From: CAYTXJ01 sp965613025
GTDB taxonomy: Bacteria; Desulfobacterota; DSM-4660; Desulfatiglandales; JALVMZ01
Assembly: GCA_965613025.1 (NCBI GenBank)
Contig: CBFDUE010000106.1
Location: 1 to 6,608 of the forward strand
DNA: 6,608 nucleotides
Direction: 5' to 3'
The notes beneath the pieces are model-generated. The model was not told where the DNA came from, made no database searches, and saw nothing but the letters and a program-made list of their open reading frames with translations. The stretch's first letter is position 1. Each line of letters opens with the position of its first letter. The position numbers and the translations under genes are program-made. Below are positions 1 to 6,439 of the stretch, piece after piece.

Positions 1-71
1 GGATAGACGCCTTGAAAGATACGGATACTGCTTATCACTAAATTATTTTTTTGCAACTGTCCAAGATCAGC

Positions 72-95
72 TTATTAATATTTATTAATTAATAA
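72..95. repeat. AT-rich palindrome with a third direct copy
   Basis: The octamer TTATTAAT occurs at 72-79 and again at 82-89, exactly 10 bp apart. Its reverse complement ATTAATAA lies at 88-95, so that 82-95 forms a perfect 14-bp palindrome. Two half sites in a palindrome plus one direct copy a helical turn away resembles the three-repeat operator described for the IclR-family regulator PcaU. The tract contains only A and T apart from its flanks, so it could equally be an UP-type element, bent DNA, or chance in AT-rich DNA. It lies about 80 bp upstream of the candidate -35 box. Confidence 0.4.
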
Positions 96-128
96 TTCGT
101 GCCATTTAGTGTTGCCCCTCTGCTCTTA

Positions 129-175
129 GAGAGTTTCTCCAAAATGACATATTGATATTAAAGAGAATTTTCTCC
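129..175. promoter_or_regulatory. pair of GAGA/TCTCC inverted repeats, candidate operators
   Basis: Two similar short inverted repeats sit just upstream of the candidate -35 box. The first is GAGA-GTT-TCTC(C) at 129-140. The second is GAGAA-TT-TTCTC(C) at 163-175. Their centres are about 34 bp apart, roughly three helical turns, and the second one abuts the TTGACA box at 176-181. IclR-family proteins bind short palindromes and often control their own promoter, so these are candidate sites for the regulator encoded immediately downstream. The repeats are visible in the sequence; the assignment to this regulator is inference. Confidence 0.4.
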
Positions 176-203
176 TTGACAGAGGGTATTAAGATTAGGT
201 AAT
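176..203 (+). promoter_or_regulatory. candidate sigma70-type promoter for the operon
   Basis: A perfect -35 hexamer TTGACA is at 176-181. With a 16-nt spacer it is followed by GGTAAT at 198-203, which matches TATAAT at four of six positions including the final TAAT. Transcription would start near 210, leaving a leader of about 30 nt before the ATG at 241. The good -35 box, the weak -10 box and the operator-like repeats beside it fit a regulated promoter. No other convincing promoter was found upstream of the first gene. Confidence 0.45.
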
Positions 204-240
204 GGGGCTTTAATTGCAGAAATAGAAAGTGAGTTACGCA

Positions 241-1059
241 ATGCGTTACAAAGTCCGTGTCCGATCTCTTCAACGTGGACTGGAGATTTTAGAGACGATT
301 AGTCGTGCCTCTCGACCCTTGAGCCTTACAGAGATTGCTACCCAAAATGGACTTAGCAAGACAGCAGCCCTTCGTTTCCTTGAGACTTTATGTGCCCTGG
401 GATATCTCAATCGTGGTGAGGATAAAAGATATTCACTGGCAACCAAGATGCTCTCCCTGGGCTTTAGCTTTCTAAATAGCTCCAGTTTAAGGGCAGTTGC
501 TAAGGTCTACGTTGACGAACTCTCAAATCAGCTTGATAAAACCGTAAACCTGGCCGTGCTTGATGGCCTTGAGATCCTTTTTCTTTACAGGAAGGAGGTG
601 AGAAGGTTTCTTAAATTTGATCTTCAGGCAGGTTCCAGACTGCCAAGTTATTGCACTGCTTCTGGTAAGGTATTGTTGGCTGGCCTGGAAGACGGGGAAC
701 TCAAAGAGCGGATAAGCAGGATGACCCTACATCAGATTACTCCAAAGACGATTATCTCAAAGGAGGAGCTCTGGAATGAGATAATGGAGACGAGAAAAAG
801 AGGGTACAGTATCTGTGATCAAGAGCTTTCAATGGATCTTTACTCAATCGCTTTTCCTCTACTAAATGCTGAAGGGAAGATAATAGCTGCAATAAATGTC
901 TCGCTTGATGCAAAAGACAAACACCTTATGAACATGGATGAGATTATTGCCAAGTTAAAAGACACAAGCGAAAACGTTTCTAGGACTCTGGGTTATAAAG
1001 GTTTATTCCCTAGGTTTCCAGGCAAGGGGGACACAAATAAAAAGGGGGGATTGCAATGA
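241..1059 (+). CDS. IclR-family transcriptional regulator (PcaR/PobR/PcaU-like)
   Basis: This is a 272-aa DNA-binding regulator, probably a ligand-responsive switch for the operon it heads. The N-terminal winged helix-turn-helix starts with RSLQRGLEILETI (8-20). The HTH proper spans about 27-56, including LTEIATQNGLSKTAALRFLE. The C-terminal effector domain shows IclR hallmarks: SRLPSYCTASGKVLLAGL near 132-149 and GYSICDQEL near 188-196. These motifs place it near the regulators of protocatechuate and hydroxybenzoate catabolism, whose ligands are small carboxylic acids. The C-terminus is a basic, glycine-rich tail beyond the usual domain end. ATG 241 is preferred because AAGTGAG lies 7 nt upstream. 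An in-frame GTG at 229 would add four residues but has no visible ribosome binding site. The stop overlaps the next start in ATGA. Family assignment is firm; the ligand is unknown. Confidence 0.93.
   Translation: MRYKVRVRSLQRGLEILETISRASRPLSLTEIATQNGLSKTAALRFLETLCALGYLNRGEDKRYSLATKMLSLGFSFLNSSSLRAVAKVYVDELSNQLDKTVNLAVLDGLEILFLYRKEVRRFLKFDLQAGSRLPSYCTASGKVLLAGLEDGELKERISRMTLHQITPKTIISKEELWNEIMETRKRGYSICDQELSMDLYSIAFPLLNAEGKIIAAINVSLDAKDKHLMNMDEIIAKLKDTSENVSRTLGYKGLFPRFPGKGDTNKKGGLQ
1041..1050 (+). promoter_or_regulatory. strong ribosome binding site of the TAXI gene
   Basis: AAAGGGGGGA lies 5 nt before the ATG at 1056, inside the last codons of the regulator gene. It is the most purine-rich Shine-Dalgarno-like site in the operon. 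With the ATGA stop/start overlap it should allow translational coupling as well as efficient independent initiation, which suits an abundant periplasmic binding protein downstream of a low-abundance regulator. Confidence 0.6.
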
Positions 1060-2033
1060 AAAAAGGAATTGTTTTAGCATTGGGCATACTTTTTATCTTG
1101 GGTTTGTGGATATCAGTAAATGGTCTTAATTATGCATGGGGAGGTGAGAAGCGGTATGTCAGGATAGCAACTGCTAGCACTGGTGGAAGCTGGTATCCTG
1201 CTGGAGGTGCCATTGCCGCTATCATCAATAAATATATCGCTGATACCGAGGCCTCGGCCCACCCATCTGCAGCGAGCAGAGAGAATATCCGTCTCCTTTT
1301 GGAGAAGAAGACAGAGATAGCCATGGTTATGCCTGATATTGCCTACTTTGCCAGGACCGCTACTGACATTTACAAGGGAAAGCCACCTGCAATGATAAAG
1401 GGCCTGTTTTCCTTTTGGGGCATAGATCTGTTGATCATAACCAGGGCAGACACCAATATTCACTCCATTAGAGATCTGCGAGGCCATAAGGTGGGCTTTG
1501 GCCCTCCAGGCAGTGGAAGTGAGGTGATGTCCAGAAAAATTTTGGCTGAATATGGGATCACTTACAAGGATCTGAAGCCCCAGTTTCTTTCCGCACCTGA
1601 GCAGGCAAGGGCCCTAAAAGACAAGACAATCCATGCCGCCATGTACACAATAGGCACACCAGCTCCCACATTCGTGGACCTGTGCACATTGACCAAGTGC
1701 AGACTTATTCCCATAGAAGAGGAGATGATCCAGAAGATAACAAAAAAGTATCCTTATTACAGTAAGTCCATCATCCCTGCTGGCTCTTATCCCAATGTGA
1801 ACTACGACTGTGCGACCTTGAAGTGGGTTGGACTGGTTGTGGTGCATGAGGACTTTGATGAAGATCTGGCCTACAAGATTGTAAAGGCAGTTGTAAAGGA
1901 TCACTTGGATGAGTTCAAACAGGCCCATGCCAATGCAAGGAAACTCACTACTGAGCGGATGTTTCAGGGAATGTCTATCCCGTGGCACCCAGGGGCTGCG
2001 CGGTTCTGGAGGGAGATAGGGCTCCTGAAATGA
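1056..2033 (+). CDS. TAXI-family TRAP transporter solute-binding protein
   Basis: This 325-aa protein is the periplasmic receptor of a TRAP transporter; it binds the substrate and delivers it to the membrane permease. A Sec signal peptide covers about residues 1-29: basic MKK, a hydrophobic core to about 20, and a likely cut after A-W-G at 27-29. There is no lipobox cysteine. TAXI signatures follow: ASTGGSWYPAGGAIAAII (40-57), VGFGPPGSGSEVMSRKIL (146-163) and the C-terminal HPGAARFWREIG (311-322). Length is normal for the family. Three cysteines (210, 215, 252) remain in the mature protein. The few TAXI proteins with assigned ligands bind glutamate-type or oxo-dicarboxylate compounds, so the sequence does not fix this ligand. 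It overlaps its neighbours by 4 nt on each side. Its position beside a fused TRAP permease confirms the role. Confidence 0.95.
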   Translation: MKKGIVLALGILFILGLWISVNGLNYAWGGEKRYVRIATASTGGSWYPAGGAIAAIINKYIADTEASAHPSAASRENIRLLLEKKTEIAMVMPDIAYFARTATDIYKGKPPAMIKGLFSFWGIDLLIITRADTNIHSIRDLRGHKVGFGPPGSGSEVMSRKILAEYGITYKDLKPQFLSAPEQARALKDKTIHAAMYTIGTPAPTFVDLCTLTKCRLIPIEEEMIQKITKKYPYYSKSIIPAGSYPNVNYDCATLKWVGLVVVHEDFDEDLAYKIVKAVVKDHLDEFKQAHANARKLTTERMFQGMSIPWHPGAARFWREIGLLK

Positions 2034-2539
2034 GGATAGATCCCCTTTGGTTACGGAGGAAGGGGAATGGCAGAGGGGCGCTCCCCCTGATAGCTTCTGT
2101 GGCCATTGGGGCTGTCATTATAGTCGGGGGAATATGGGCCTTTTGGGAGGACCATTGCGTTTTGGTGGTAGAGAACCTTACAAGAAACACAGTGATTTTC
2201 TCCAAAGCTGTCTCCTCGGGGGATAATGTGTGGGTTGTCTTTATCAACTCCGTTGAGGGGCTTCCTGTGGCAGATCACTTTGTAGTGGATGAGCACTGCG
2301 AGCTTCTCTTTCAGGAGACCATCTATATGGCTCCCTATGGAGGCTATATTGAAAAGGGCAAAAAAGAGGTAATCGCCCCCATGACCGTTCGCATCCATTC
2401 CATAAGGGAAAAGGTTAAAAACTCTACTTTTTTTTTCGGGTATAAATTCCGGCAGATGCTGTTTATTAATGGCCATTTCATAGATCTAAAGGGCAAAGCA
2501 ACAGGAGGTGATCTGGTAAGTATCTACATAAAAAAATGA
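2030..2539 (+). CDS. DUF1850 protein, one-TM accessory of the TAXI-TRAP system
   Basis: This 169-aa protein has a short basic N-terminus, one membrane segment at about 18-39 and then an extracytoplasmic domain. The DUF1850 signature is FINSVEGLPV (about 71-80), followed by a DHF/VDE stretch and a Y-rich, glycine-containing segment. DUF1850 proteins are repeatedly found next to TAXI-TRAP genes and are presumed transporter accessories; their biochemical role is not established. ATG 2030 is chosen because its ATGA overlap with the upstream stop repeats the arrangement at 1056-1059 and because purine-rich GGAGGGAGATAGGG precedes it at 2008-2021. An in-frame GTG at 1982 would add 16 residues that do not resemble a signal or a domain and would overlap the previous gene by 52 nt. 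A run of nine T (2428-2436) lies within the gene. Confidence 0.85.
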   Translation: MRIDPLWLRRKGNGRGALPLIASVAIGAVIIVGGIWAFWEDHCVLVVENLTRNTVIFSKAVSSGDNVWVVFINSVEGLPVADHFVVDEHCELLFQETIYMAPYGGYIEKGKKEVIAPMTVRIHSIREKVKNSTFFFGYKFRQMLFINGHFIDLKGKATGGDLVSIYIKK

Positions 2540-2555
2540 AGATAAGACCCCGCTT

Positions 2556-2575
2556 ATAATCTTAGAAAGGATTAT
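2556..2575 (+). promoter_or_regulatory. small hairpin with the permease ribosome binding site in its loop
   Basis: ATAATC (2556-2561) and GATTAT (2570-2575) can pair as a 6-bp stem with an 8-nt loop. The Shine-Dalgarno-like AGAAAGG (2564-2570) fills the loop, with its last G in the stem. The permease ATG is at 2579. The stem is mostly A-T and weak, so it may have little effect. The same place contains TATAAT at 2555-2560, but there is no -35 box at a suitable distance. Confidence 0.35.
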
Positions 2576-2578
2576 TAG

Positions 2579-4468
2579 ATGAATAAAAGTATAAAGGATA
2601 TTGTTGCATCCATTATAGCCATAGCGATGGCCATCTTTCATCTTTATACTGCAGGTTTCGGCCGCTTCCCTTCACTTCAGCAAAGATCTATTCATCTTGC
2701 CTTTGCGCTGAGTCTAATTTTTTTAATCTACCCAGCAAGAAAGAATACGAAGTCTAAAATTTTATCCGGTTTTGACATAGGCGCTATAGTATTTTCTGTC
2801 TTATCCTGCGGAAATATCACCTTTGTGGTCTATTATCTGCTTTATGAGCGTGCTGGTGCAGCAACCAATATTGATATTATCTTGGGATCTATTTTGATCC
2901 TGCTGATCCTGGAGATGACCAGAAGGATTATGGGATTGGCTCTACCCATAATAACCGTGATCTTTATAGCCTATGCCTTTTTGGGGCCATATATCCCGAT
3001 CCCATATTTGAAACATGCTGGTGTGGATCTCTCAAGGTTTATCTCCTATGAGTATCTGAGCACAGAGGGGATATTTACTATTCCCTTGGGGGTATCTGCC
3101 ACCTTCATTGCTGTATTTGTGATATTCGCCTCCTTTTTGATTCGCTCCGGCGTGGGAAACTTCTTCATGGAGGCAGCTACAGCCGTAGCAGGTGGAATGA
3201 CGGGTGGGCCTGCTAAGATCTCCGTTGTTGCCAGTGCGGCCATGGGATCCATTTCGGGAAGTGCTGTAGCCAATGTAGCAACTACTGGATCGGTTACAAT
3301 CCCCCTGATGAAGAAAATGGGTTTCCCGGCTGTAGTGGCGGGGGGCATTGAGGGCACGGCCTCCACTGGCGGGCAGATCATGCCACCCCTTATGGGAGCT
3401 GCGGCATTTATCATTGCAAGCATTACGGGCAATCCCTATATTCGGATCTGCGTGGCCGCATTGGTGCCGGCGGTGCTTTCCTTTTTGAGTGTGTTCATCA
3501 TAGTTCACTTTGAATCAGAACGATACGGGATCAAGGGCCTTTCAAGAGATCAGATTCCAAGGCTGTGGCCTGTGCTGAAAAAAAGGGGGCACCTTGTACT
3601 CCCGGTCGGTGTTCTGGTGGCAATGCTCCTTATGGGATACACGGCTATGAAGGCAGGGTTTTATTCCATTGCTTCGGTAGTGATTGTGAGCGCCCTGCAG
3701 AGGGAGACACGCATGGGGCTGAGGAAGATTCTTTCTGCCCTGGATGAGGGAGCCAGAGCCGTGCTTCCCATTGTTGCAGCCTGTGCATGCTCGGGAATTA
3801 TTGTGGGGGTGCTGACCCTTACGGGGCTGGGCCTTAAGATATCGTATCTGCTCGTTGACATAGCTGGGGGGAATATCCCTGTCTTGCTGATACTGGCCAT
3901 GTGCGCCTCTATCATTCTGGGTATGGGAATCACGACTACTGCCGCTTATCTTCTGGTGGCGATTATAGTAGCCCCTGCCTTGGCTAAGATGGGGGTGCCG
4001 GAGCTTGCAGCACACATGTTCGTGTTTTACTTCGCTGTGATCTCTACCATCACCCCTCCAGTCGCCCTTGCAGGATACACTGCCGCTGCAATTGCAGAGA
4101 CAGATCCCTTCAAGACCTCTCTTGTGGGATTCCGAATAGGAATCGCCAAGTTTGTGGTGCCATATTACTTAATCTATCGTCCTGAAATCATGCTACTTTT
4201 CGGTAATATCCAGGAAATTGTTATGGGGTTGACCGCTTCCTTTGTGGGAATCTGGGCGCTGGCCGTAGGGGCGTGTGGATACGCCTTCAGGGAGCTTAAA
4301 TGGTATGAGAGGATATTCCTTCTTGCGTGTATCCCATTTACAATCCCTACGAAGCCCCTATGGAATGTGGTGGCAGGAGGGATTATAGTGGGGCTTAATC
4401 TCCTTTTTTGGACTCAGACCAGAAAAGCAAAAACCCTAATAAGAGGTGTTCATCATGAAGAAACCTAA
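2579..4468 (+). CDS. TRAP transporter fused permease (DctQ-DctM type, TAXI-associated)
   Basis: This 629-aa inner-membrane protein combines the small (DctQ-like) and large (DctM-like) TRAP subunits in one chain, as usual for TAXI systems. Four hydrophobic segments at about 8-26, 37-52, 66-88 and 97-135 form the small part. The large part carries two related, glycine/alanine/threonine-rich hairpin motifs. One is at about 205-275 (GGMTGGPAKISVVASAAMGS, then SGSAVANVATTGSVTIPLM and GTASTGGQIMPP). The other is at about 448-506 (GMGITTTAAYLLVAIIVAPA, then STITPPVALAGYTAAAIA). These discontinuous helices form the transport and ion-binding elements in DctM-type permeases. Further membrane segments follow at about 550-570 and 577-610. 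Transport is expected to be sodium- or proton-coupled and to depend on the binding protein two genes upstream. The ATG is preceded by AAAGG at 2566-2570. The end overlaps the ligase by 14 nt. Confidence 0.96.
   Translation: MNKSIKDIVASIIAIAMAIFHLYTAGFGRFPSLQQRSIHLAFALSLIFLIYPARKNTKSKILSGFDIGAIVFSVLSCGNITFVVYYLLYERAGAATNIDIILGSILILLILEMTRRIMGLALPIITVIFIAYAFLGPYIPIPYLKHAGVDLSRFISYEYLSTEGIFTIPLGVSATFIAVFVIFASFLIRSGVGNFFMEAATAVAGGMTGGPAKISVVASAAMGSISGSAVANVATTGSVTIPLMKKMGFPAVVAGGIEGTASTGGQIMPPLMGAAAFIIASITGNPYIRICVAALVPAVLSFLSVFIIVHFESERYGIKGLSRDQIPRLWPVLKKRGHLVLPVGVLVAMLLMGYTAMKAGFYSIASVVIVSALQRETRMGLRKILSALDEGARAVLPIVAACACSGIIVGVLTLTGLGLKISYLLVDIAGGNIPVLLILAMCASIILGMGITTTAAYLLVAIIVAPALAKMGVPELAAHMFVFYFAVISTITPPVALAGYTAAAIAETDPFKTSLVGFRIGIAKFVVPYYLIYRPEIMLLFGNIQEIVMGLTASFVGIWALAVGACGYAFRELKWYERIFLLACIPFTIPTKPLWNVVAGGIIVGLNLLFWTQTRKAKTLIRGVHHEET
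4441..4448 (+). promoter_or_regulatory. ribosome binding site that fixes the ligase start
   Basis: AAGAGGTG lies 6 nt upstream of ATG 4455 and inside the last codons of the permease gene. The alternative start, GTG 4446, falls within this site itself and has no purine-rich site at a suitable distance. This favours ATG 4455 for the ligase and implies translational coupling with the permease. Confidence 0.55.
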
Positions 4469-6128
4469 GCCTATCAGAAGGACTCAGTCAGCATATGGAT
4501 ATCCCCTCCTGATAAAGCACCTGCTCAATACCCCCATTTACTGGGCCTCTGATCAGGAGATAGTTTACAGAGGTGATGTACGCCACACCTATAGAGAGCT
4601 TTACAGGAGGATTAACAAGCTTGCTTCAGTCCTTTCCTCCCTGGGGGTGGGTGCAGGGGATGTGGTGGCTGTGCTTGATTGGGACTCACACAGATATCTG
4701 GAGTGCTTTTATGCTGTGCCAATGATGGGAGCTGTGCTTCACACGGTAAATGTAAGGCTTTCCCCCGAGCAGATCCTCTACACCATGAACCATGCAGAGG
4801 ACAGAATTGTGCTGGTGCATGAGGATTTTGTTTCCTTGCTTGAGGGGCTAAAGGAAAGGCTCAAGACTATAAAAGGCTATGTTCTTCTAAAAGATAATCC
4901 AGGCCCTTTAAAGAAGAGCTCTCTTTCCCTTTTGGGAGAGTATGAGGAACTCCTTTCAGGGGCGTCGGAAGAGTATGAGTTTCCTGAGTTCCCCGAGGAA
5001 ATTCAAGCCACCATATTCTACACGACAGGGACAACGGGTCCTCCTAAGGGTGTCTATTTTAGCCATAGGCATCTTGTATTGCACACACTGTCTGTGGCTA
5101 TTGCCCTTGGAGGCTTTCACGGCATAGGCCTTCGCTCAGGGGATGTCTATATGCCCCTTACACCTATGTTTCATGTGCATGCCTGGGGGATGCCTTATGT
5201 GGCCACCCTCCTTGGACTCAAGCAGGTATATCCGGGAAGATACGAACCTGAGTTGATCCTGAGACTTAGAGAAAGAGAAAGGGTGAGCTTCAGCCATTGT
5301 GTGCCCACCATTTTACAGATGATCTTGGAACATCCTCTTGCCAGGGAGGTGGATCTCTCAGGCTGGAGGATAAATGTGGGGGGGAGTGCACTTCCAAGGG
5401 CCCTTGCCCGCAAGGCACTTGAGATTGGCATTGAGGTCATAGGGGGTTATGGGCTCTCTGAGACTTGTCCTGTTCTTAGCCTTGCAAACTTCAAGCCTCA
5501 TATGCTCCAATGGGATGAGGAAAGAAAACTAAATATCAGGACCAAAGCGGGTTTTCCCATCCCCCTTGTGGCCTTCAGGCTCGAGGACGAAAGAGGACAG
5601 GAGCTTCCCCGGGATGGAAAGAGTCGCGGTGAGCTCCTTGTAAGGGCGCCATGGCTCACTCAGGGATATCACAAGGAGGTAGAGCGTTCAGAGGAGCTCT
5701 GGAGGGATGGATGGCTCCACACTGGGGATGTAGCCACCATTGACCCTGAAGGCTATATACTCATCGTGGACAGACTAAAGGATGTGATAAAAAGCGGTGG
5801 CGAATGGATCTCTTCTCTTGAGCTTGAAAGGATCATTGTAGAACACCCCCGTGTTTCTGAGGCGGCAGTTGTGGGCGTGCCTCATGAAAAATGGGGCGAA
5901 AGACCCGTGGCATTTGTGGTTCCTAAGGCTGAAGGAAAGGGGCTCCTTTCAGAGGAAGAGCTCAAGGGCTTCATTAGAGGCTTTGTGGAGAAGGGGATTA
6001 TACCTCGCTGGGCCATTCCTGACAGGATCTACATGGTGGATGAGATCCCCAAGACTAGCGTCGGAAAGATTGATAAAAAAGAGATTAGGGCCTTGATCAG
6101 GAAAGAGAGTTCTCCGGGAAAGAGCTGA
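4455..6128 (+). CDS. AMP-forming acyl-CoA ligase (AlkK/DmdB-like, medium/long-chain fatty-acyl type)
   Basis: This 557-aa cytoplasmic enzyme is expected to activate a carboxylic acid with ATP to an acyl-adenylate and then transfer it to CoA. All core motifs of the ANL superfamily are intact. The P-loop is YTTGTTGPPKG (189-199), the A5 motif is GGYGLSETCP (330-339), and A7 is DGWLHTGDVA (418-427). The hinge region is VDRLKDVIKSGGEWIS (438-453), and the catalytic lysine is Lys538 in IPKTSVGKID. An N-terminal block, MDWDSHRYLE-like (VLDWDSHRYLECFYAVPMMG, about 73-92) followed by VNVRLSPEQILYTMNHAED, is characteristic of the AlkK/DmdB group. This group acts on medium-chain fatty acids or methylmercaptopropionate-type acids. 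The length is normal. ATG 4455 is chosen for its ribosome binding site; GTG 4446 would add three residues. Exact substrate is not determinable, but an acid imported by the upstream transporter is the natural guess. Confidence 0.94.
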   Translation: MKKPKPIRRTQSAYGYPLLIKHLLNTPIYWASDQEIVYRGDVRHTYRELYRRINKLASVLSSLGVGAGDVVAVLDWDSHRYLECFYAVPMMGAVLHTVNVRLSPEQILYTMNHAEDRIVLVHEDFVSLLEGLKERLKTIKGYVLLKDNPGPLKKSSLSLLGEYEELLSGASEEYEFPEFPEEIQATIFYTTGTTGPPKGVYFSHRHLVLHTLSVAIALGGFHGIGLRSGDVYMPLTPMFHVHAWGMPYVATLLGLKQVYPGRYEPELILRLRERERVSFSHCVPTILQMILEHPLAREVDLSGWRINVGGSALPRALARKALEIGIEVIGGYGLSETCPVLSLANFKPHMLQWDEERKLNIRTKAGFPIPLVAFRLEDERGQELPRDGKSRGELLVRAPWLTQGYHKEVERSEELWRDGWLHTGDVATIDPEGYILIVDRLKDVIKSGGEWISSLELERIIVEHPRVSEAAVVGVPHEKWGERPVAFVVPKAEGKGLLSEEELKGFIRGFVEKGIIPRWAIPDRIYMVDEIPKTSVGKIDKKEIRALIRKESSPGKS

Positions 6129-6439
6129 TCCCAACAGCTGTCTACGTATGAAAATCCCAGGGTTCCCTCAACCTCCCAAGCAGATGGGCTGATCTCGATG
6201 AAGGAGAACCACCTACTGCAATATCTTCTCTTTAAGGGTATCAAAAAATTAAAACCTGCGCCTAAATAGATCCCAAACAACTTCATTAACCCACCTATGA
6301 AAAAGCACCGTGTCAGTTGAAATTATTAGAAGTTGATTTCATTTTCGACACTACAGATCTTATTTATCTAATCTCTTTAATAGGATGTAGAGATCTAAGT
6401 AAGACTCCCAATGCATTGTAAATCTGTGTAATTTGGGGT
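6129..6439. other. intergenic stretch between ligase and transposase remnant
   Basis: No convincing gene is present. The ligase reading frame stays open after its TGA for 46 more codons (6129-6266, TAG at 6267-6269), including an ATG at 6198 followed by a lysine-rich peptide, but that ATG has no ribosome binding site. No GC-rich hairpin plus T-run follows the ligase, so the end of the operon is not marked by a recognisable intrinsic terminator. Composition becomes AT-rich beyond about 6240. The inverted repeat at 6310-6351 is described separately. Confidence 0.5.
6310..6351. repeat. imperfect inverted repeat, possible remnant IS end
   Basis: The outer arms GTGTC (6310-6314) and GACAC (6347-6351) and the inner arms TGAAAT (6318-6323) and ATTTCA (6336-6341) are complementary. 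Linkers of 3 and 5 nt separate the two pairs on each side, and a 12-nt loop lies at 6324-6335. There is no T-run on either strand beside it, so it does not look like an intrinsic terminator. It lies about 13 nt beyond the last stop codon of the minus-strand transposase-like remnant, where the terminal repeat of an insertion sequence would be expected. Which explanation holds is inference. Confidence 0.35.

Noticed and set aside
12..38. TTGAAA at 12-17 with TATCAC at 33-38 as a promoter
   Set aside because: Spacing is only 15 nt, the -10 match is poor, and it is over 200 nt from the first gene, with a better candidate at 176-203.
3..41. Short open frame entering from the left edge, ending IDALKDTDTAYH then TAA at 39-41
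   Set aside because: It could be the C-terminus of an upstream plus-strand gene, but 12 residues without a recognisable motif cannot support a call. The T-rich tract after it has no hairpin.
2..88. Second left-edge open frame of 28 codons ending TAA 86-88
   Set aside because: Low-complexity, AT-driven peptide with no motif; competes with the other edge frame and runs into the AT repeat.
1982..2029. GTG 1982 as the start of the DUF1850 gene
   Set aside because: It would overlap the binding-protein gene by 52 nt and add 16 uncharacteristic residues. ATG 2030 has an ATGA overlap and an upstream purine-rich site.
2532..2560. Internal promoter using the perfect TATAAT at 2555-2560
   Set aside because: At 16-18 nt spacing the -35 position is A-rich and does not resemble TTGACA; the genes on both sides appear to form one operon.
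6129..6200. Intrinsic terminator after the ligase
   Set aside because: Only weak 4-bp pairings such as GGTT/AACC were found near 6160, with no following T-run.
6029..6286. Minus-strand open frame of 85 codons over the ligase 3' end
   Set aside because: It overlaps the ligase C-terminus, including the catalytic-lysine motif, and its residues look like an antisense shadow with no domain.
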